The notes under the pieces are model-generated. The model was not told the DNA's origin. It did not search any database and saw nothing but the letters and a program-made list of their open reading frames with translations. From JAUIAI01 sp049680625 (GTDB lineage Bacteria > Pseudomonadota > Gammaproteobacteria > Burkholderiales > Burkholderiaceae_E): a stretch of DNA of 35,309 nt. Numbering within the stretch: position 1 is the stretch's first letter; each line of letters begins with the position of its first letter. Where the stretch lies: assembly GCA_049680625.1 (NCBI GenBank), contig JBAUID010000106.1, positions 1-35,309 on the forward strand, read 5' to 3'. This document shows positions 33,263-35,309 of the stretch, in pieces. The position numbers were made by a program, and so were the translations under genes.

Positions 33263-33291
33263 CTGACTCCTCCCTTTCTGAGGGGTCAATT

Positions 33292-33310
33292 AGATCATAT
33301 ATATGAATCT
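33292..33310. promoter_or_regulatory. Imperfect palindrome upstream of suyA, candidate operator
   Basis: AGATCATATATATGAATCT (33292-33310) is an inverted repeat of AGAT(T)CATAT half-sites about 30-48 nt upstream of suyA. A repressor such as the operon's GntR protein could bind here and cover the promoter. The assignment is positional; no known operator was matched. Confidence 0.4.
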
Positions 33311-33339
33311 GGCGACAGCATTTTTTTAACCTAAGCCAA

Positions 33340-33345
33340 TATAAT
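33340..33345 (+). promoter_or_regulatory. -10 element candidate for the cupin gene
   Basis: A perfect TATAAT lies about 84 nt upstream of the proposed cupin start at 33429. No convincing -35 was found at the usual spacing, so the call is tentative. Confidence 0.3.
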
Positions 33346-33428
33346 GTGAGTGTTACAAGCGTGGCCGATCTCCCTTCTTTTCTTGGATACTTCCGGCTAA
33401 CTGGCGCGAATACCGCAGGAGGTGTGAC

Positions 33429-34424
33429 ATCGCTGAACTGGACGATAACTGGCGGGCCTGGATAGGGGCCAACCTGATGCTTGGGCAGACCCCGGAAAGC
33501 ATGCAGCAGGCAATGGTTGAAAGCGGCATGGATGCTGAACAAGTCCGCAGTGAAATACGGCAGGCTATGGCAAGTCCGTACCTGAGAGGGGGGGCGCTGC
33601 TGACTGAAAGAATTAAAAAGCGTGAATGGTTGCTGCAGTCGTATGCCAAGCTTGCCTCTCAATACGACTCAGCCGAAAAAGTCGCCACTGAGCACAAATT
33701 GCCCGGGGCAGAGTTCTACGCGAACTATTATTTTCGACACCGTCCGGTATTGCTAACCGGGCTCATGGATCACTGGCCAGCGCTTAAATTATGGTCACTC
33801 GACTACTTTGAGCGGGCGTTCGGCGATCAGCAGGTCGAGGTGCAGTTTGGTCGCGAAAGTGACGAGGCCTACGAAATCAACAATGATAAGTTTCGGCGTC
33901 AAATGCCAATGCGCGAATTTATTGCGATGTTGCGGGCAGATGAGCCGAGTAATAATTTTTATATGACAGCCAACAATGACGGCTTGAACCAACGATCACT
34001 GGGCAAACTGTGGAACGAAGCGGGCCAGATTGACGGTTACCTGACTCCGAATGCCGATGGTGGCCGCTTTTTCTGGATGGGCCCCAAGGGGACTCTGACC
34101 CCGTACCACCACGATCTGACAAACAATTTGCTGGTTCAGGTCCGTGGACGCAAGCGGGTTCGAATGGTGGCCAGCTACGATACGCCGTTGATGCGTAATC
34201 ATATCCATTGTTACAGCGAATGGGATGCCCAGTCTTTATCGGGTGCGTCAGCTGCCGAGCCGAAGGTTTACACCTGCGACATTGGGCCGGGCGAGGCCTT
34301 GTTCATACCGGTAGGCTGGTGGCATCACGTGGAAGCGATGAGCACAACAATTGGTTTGTCGTTTACAAATTTTGTTCAGGACAACGACTTCCATACGTTT
34401 TACAAAACATACGGCCCGGTTTAG
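33429..34424 (+). CDS. Cupin-8/JmjC-like protein with proposed ATC start
   Basis: This protein of about 331 residues has an N-terminal helical segment (LDDNWRAWIGANLMLG) typical of JmjC-related cupin proteins and a cupin-like core. The core has HRPVLLTGLMDHWPALKLWS and a metal-binding PYHHDLTNN followed later by GWWHHVE, which gives the H-x-D and distal His of Fe(II)/2-oxoglutarate oxygenases. A hydroxylase role is likely; the target is unknown. The frame is open upstream of ATG 33477 to 33345, and the conserved N-terminal segment lies before that ATG. AGGAGG at 33417-33422 points to ATC 33429 as start (6-nt spacer). If ATC is not used, translation would begin at 33477 with a truncated N-terminus. 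Confidence 0.8.
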   Translation: MAELDDNWRAWIGANLMLGQTPESMQQAMVESGMDAEQVRSEIRQAMASPYLRGGALLTERIKKREWLLQSYAKLASQYDSAEKVATEHKLPGAEFYANYYFRHRPVLLTGLMDHWPALKLWSLDYFERAFGDQQVEVQFGRESDEAYEINNDKFRRQMPMREFIAMLRADEPSNNFYMTANNDGLNQRSLGKLWNEAGQIDGYLTPNADGGRFFWMGPKGTLTPYHHDLTNNLLVQVRGRKRVRMVASYDTPLMRNHIHCYSEWDAQSLSGASAAEPKVYTCDIGPGEALFIPVGWWHHVEAMSTTIGLSFTNFVQDNDFHTFYKTYGPV

Positions 34425-34481
34425 TCGCAGCACTATAGGGGCTGGCCAGCTGGCCGGGGCCCTCGATGTAAAAGTCGATAT

Positions 34482-34516
34482 AAAGGCGCCGGGAATCGTG
34501 AGGTTCCCGGCGCTTT
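34482..34516. terminator. Bidirectional intrinsic terminator
   Basis: AAAGGCGCCGGGAA (34482-34495) pairs with TTCCCGGCGCTTT (34504-34516) over 13 bp with one bulged G and an 8-nt loop. It lies between the convergent cupin gene and the repetitive protein gene. A nearby perfect 12-bp palindrome GGCCAGCTGGCC sits at 34444-34455. Confidence 0.8.
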
Positions 34517-34554
34517 CTATAGACCAGTTTCGTCGATTTTTTTGTCAACTGAAT

Positions 34555-35309
34555 TCAGAGCGTACCGATAGAGCCGGCATCGTCCAGAATGCTGCTCAGA
34601 TTGATCGACGCGCAATTGCCATCGGCATCAACGTTAGCGTCGGTGCAAGAGAGCTCACCGAGCGAAGCGCCAACAGACGCGGGTTCTTCACCAACAGACA
34701 CCGTGTTGCCGTCGTGAACGATCACCAGATCGTTGTCTGAGCCAAGCAAGTCTTCCATTGACAGGGGGATGGTCGAGGTATCCGGCGTATTTGGAGTTTG
34801 CGTTGAATCCGGCGAATCAGGTGATTCCGGGGTGCTGGGTGGCAATGGAATATTGCCCGGATCCGACACCGTGACATCAATAGTCACTGCCTCACTCGTG
34901 CCACTGCTGTTGCTCGCAACAACAGATAACTGCGAATCGCCGGATTGAAGGCCGGTAACAGGAATGTCCATCGAGTAATTGCCGGTGTCGTCGGTACCAA
35001 CGCTGTACAACTTGCCAAACCAGGAAACCGTCACGTCTGAACCAAGGTCGGATGTGCCTGAGATGGTTACATACCCGTCAGCGATTTCATCGGAATCAAC
35101 GGTGTTGTCACCGTTTTCAATCACAACGGTGGGTGGTGCCGGGATCGGCCTGGTGTCACCACCACCGGCATTGTCACCGTCACCACCGCCGGCATTGTCA
35201 CCGTCACCAGCACCGGCATTGTCACCGTCACCACCACCGGCATTGTCACCGTCACCACCGCCGACATTGTCACCACCACCAGCACCGGCATTGCCACCGT
35301 CGCCAGCAC
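34555..35309 (-). CDS. C-terminal part of a large repetitive acidic surface/secreted protein (partial, 5' end outside window)
   Basis: The minus-strand frame is open from the right window edge to a TAA at 34555, so the N-terminus is missing. At the edge are Gly/Asp/Asn/Ala repeats with an 8-residue unit like GDGDNAGG (24-bp period, roughly 35161-35309). A beta-rich Ig-like domain follows (TISGTSDLGSDVTVSW ... ASNSSGTSEAV), then a Pro/Ser/Thr/Asp linker and a very acidic C-terminus (LSMEDLLGSDNDLVIVHDG) that resembles type 1-secreted, calcium-binding proteins. An adhesin or secreted matrix protein is the likely role. The internal GTG at 35124 is not a real start because the frame continues upstream. 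Confidence 0.75.
   Translation of the reverse strand, partial: AGDGGNAGAGGGDNVGGGDGDNAGGGDGDNAGAGDGDNAGGGDGDNAGGGDTRPIPAPPTVVIENGDNTVDSDEIADGYVTISGTSDLGSDVTVSWFGKLYSVGTDDTGNYSMDIPVTGLQSGDSQLSVVASNSSGTSEAVTIDVTVSDPGNIPLPPSTPESPDSPDSTQTPNTPDTSTIPLSMEDLLGSDNDLVIVHDGNTVSVGEEPASVGASLGELSCTDANVDADGNCASINLSSILDDAGSIGTL
35161..35309. repeat. 24-bp coding tandem repeat
   Basis: On the minus strand, units close to GGTGACGGTGACAATGCCGG repeat with a 24-bp period and encode G-D-G-D-N-A-G-G. Third-position and Gly/Ala changes separate copies. The array reaches the window edge and may continue beyond it. It is in frame throughout and protein-coding. Confidence 0.9.

Noticed and set aside
35121..35309. Minus-strand Val/Thr/Pro-rich frame over the repeats
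   Set aside because: It is a shifted frame of the in-frame GDGDNAGG repeat, which continues into the Ig-like domain.
35161..35309. CRISPR array
   Set aside because: Units are contiguous with no unique spacers and encode an in-frame protein repeat.

Overview
The window looks like chromosome of a proteobacterium, most likely a betaproteobacterium. The alpha subunit of DNA polymerase III has a Burkholderiales-like N-terminus. MsbA, glutamyl-Q-tRNA(Asp) synthetase, a YpfJ-type metalloprotease, a DUF3108 protein and an exonuclease/GIY-YIG fusion point the same way. Base composition is moderately GC-rich and even by eye. I saw no insertion sequence, integrase, tRNA, rRNA or CRISPR array. The assignment rests on protein resemblance only.

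Layout. 1-5.5 kb: a partial lytic-transglycosylase lipoprotein, a PAP2 phosphatase, a YpfJ-type metalloprotease, a secreted DUF1223 protein and a DnaQ-exonuclease/GIY-YIG fusion. 5.5-6.0 kb is non-coding and holds a 14-bp tandem repeat. 6-15.6 kb is housekeeping: RhlE-type helicase, DUF3108 protein, gluQ, a flavodoxin, dnaE and msbA. 15.6-17.0 kb: a DAD-type cupin followed by an RraA-like aldolase-fold protein. 17.0-20.6 kb (minus strand): a four-gene run of GT2, GT4, a small protein kinase and a PP2C phosphatase, the last two overlapping by 4 nt. 20.8-23.3 kb: a peroxidase-related (AhpD-like) protein, a methyltransferase and a tandem universal stress protein with an FNR/ANR-type box upstream.

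23.4-26.9 kb (minus strand) is the most interesting part: a compact ubiquitin-like conjugation operon. In transcription order it encodes a membrane-anchored zinc-ribbon protein, an E1-like enzyme, a ubiquitin-like beta-grasp protein, an E2-like enzyme with HPN motif, Cys and a C-terminal zinc ribbon, a JAB/JAMM peptidase and a two-helix membrane protein. The core set parallels bacterial Ub-like operons such as Bil. The gene order, the two membrane proteins at the ends and the Ubl tail without a diglycine differ from what I know of those systems. No CD-NTase or CBASS effector is present.

27.0-33.3 kb (minus strand) is an operon for 2,3-dihydroxypropane-1-sulfonate (DHPS) catabolism: suyA, suyB, hpsN, an SDR and an MDR dehydrogenase (HpsO/HpsP-like roles), a GntR regulator and a TauE/SafE sulfite exporter. 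DHPS would be oxidised to sulfolactate, cleaved to pyruvate and sulfite, and the sulfite exported. No uptake system is in the window. 33.4-34.4 kb: a JmjC/cupin-8-like protein that appears to start at a non-canonical ATC codon behind a perfect Shine-Dalgarno. 34.5-35.3 kb: the C-terminal part of a large repetitive acidic surface or secreted protein that continues past the window edge.
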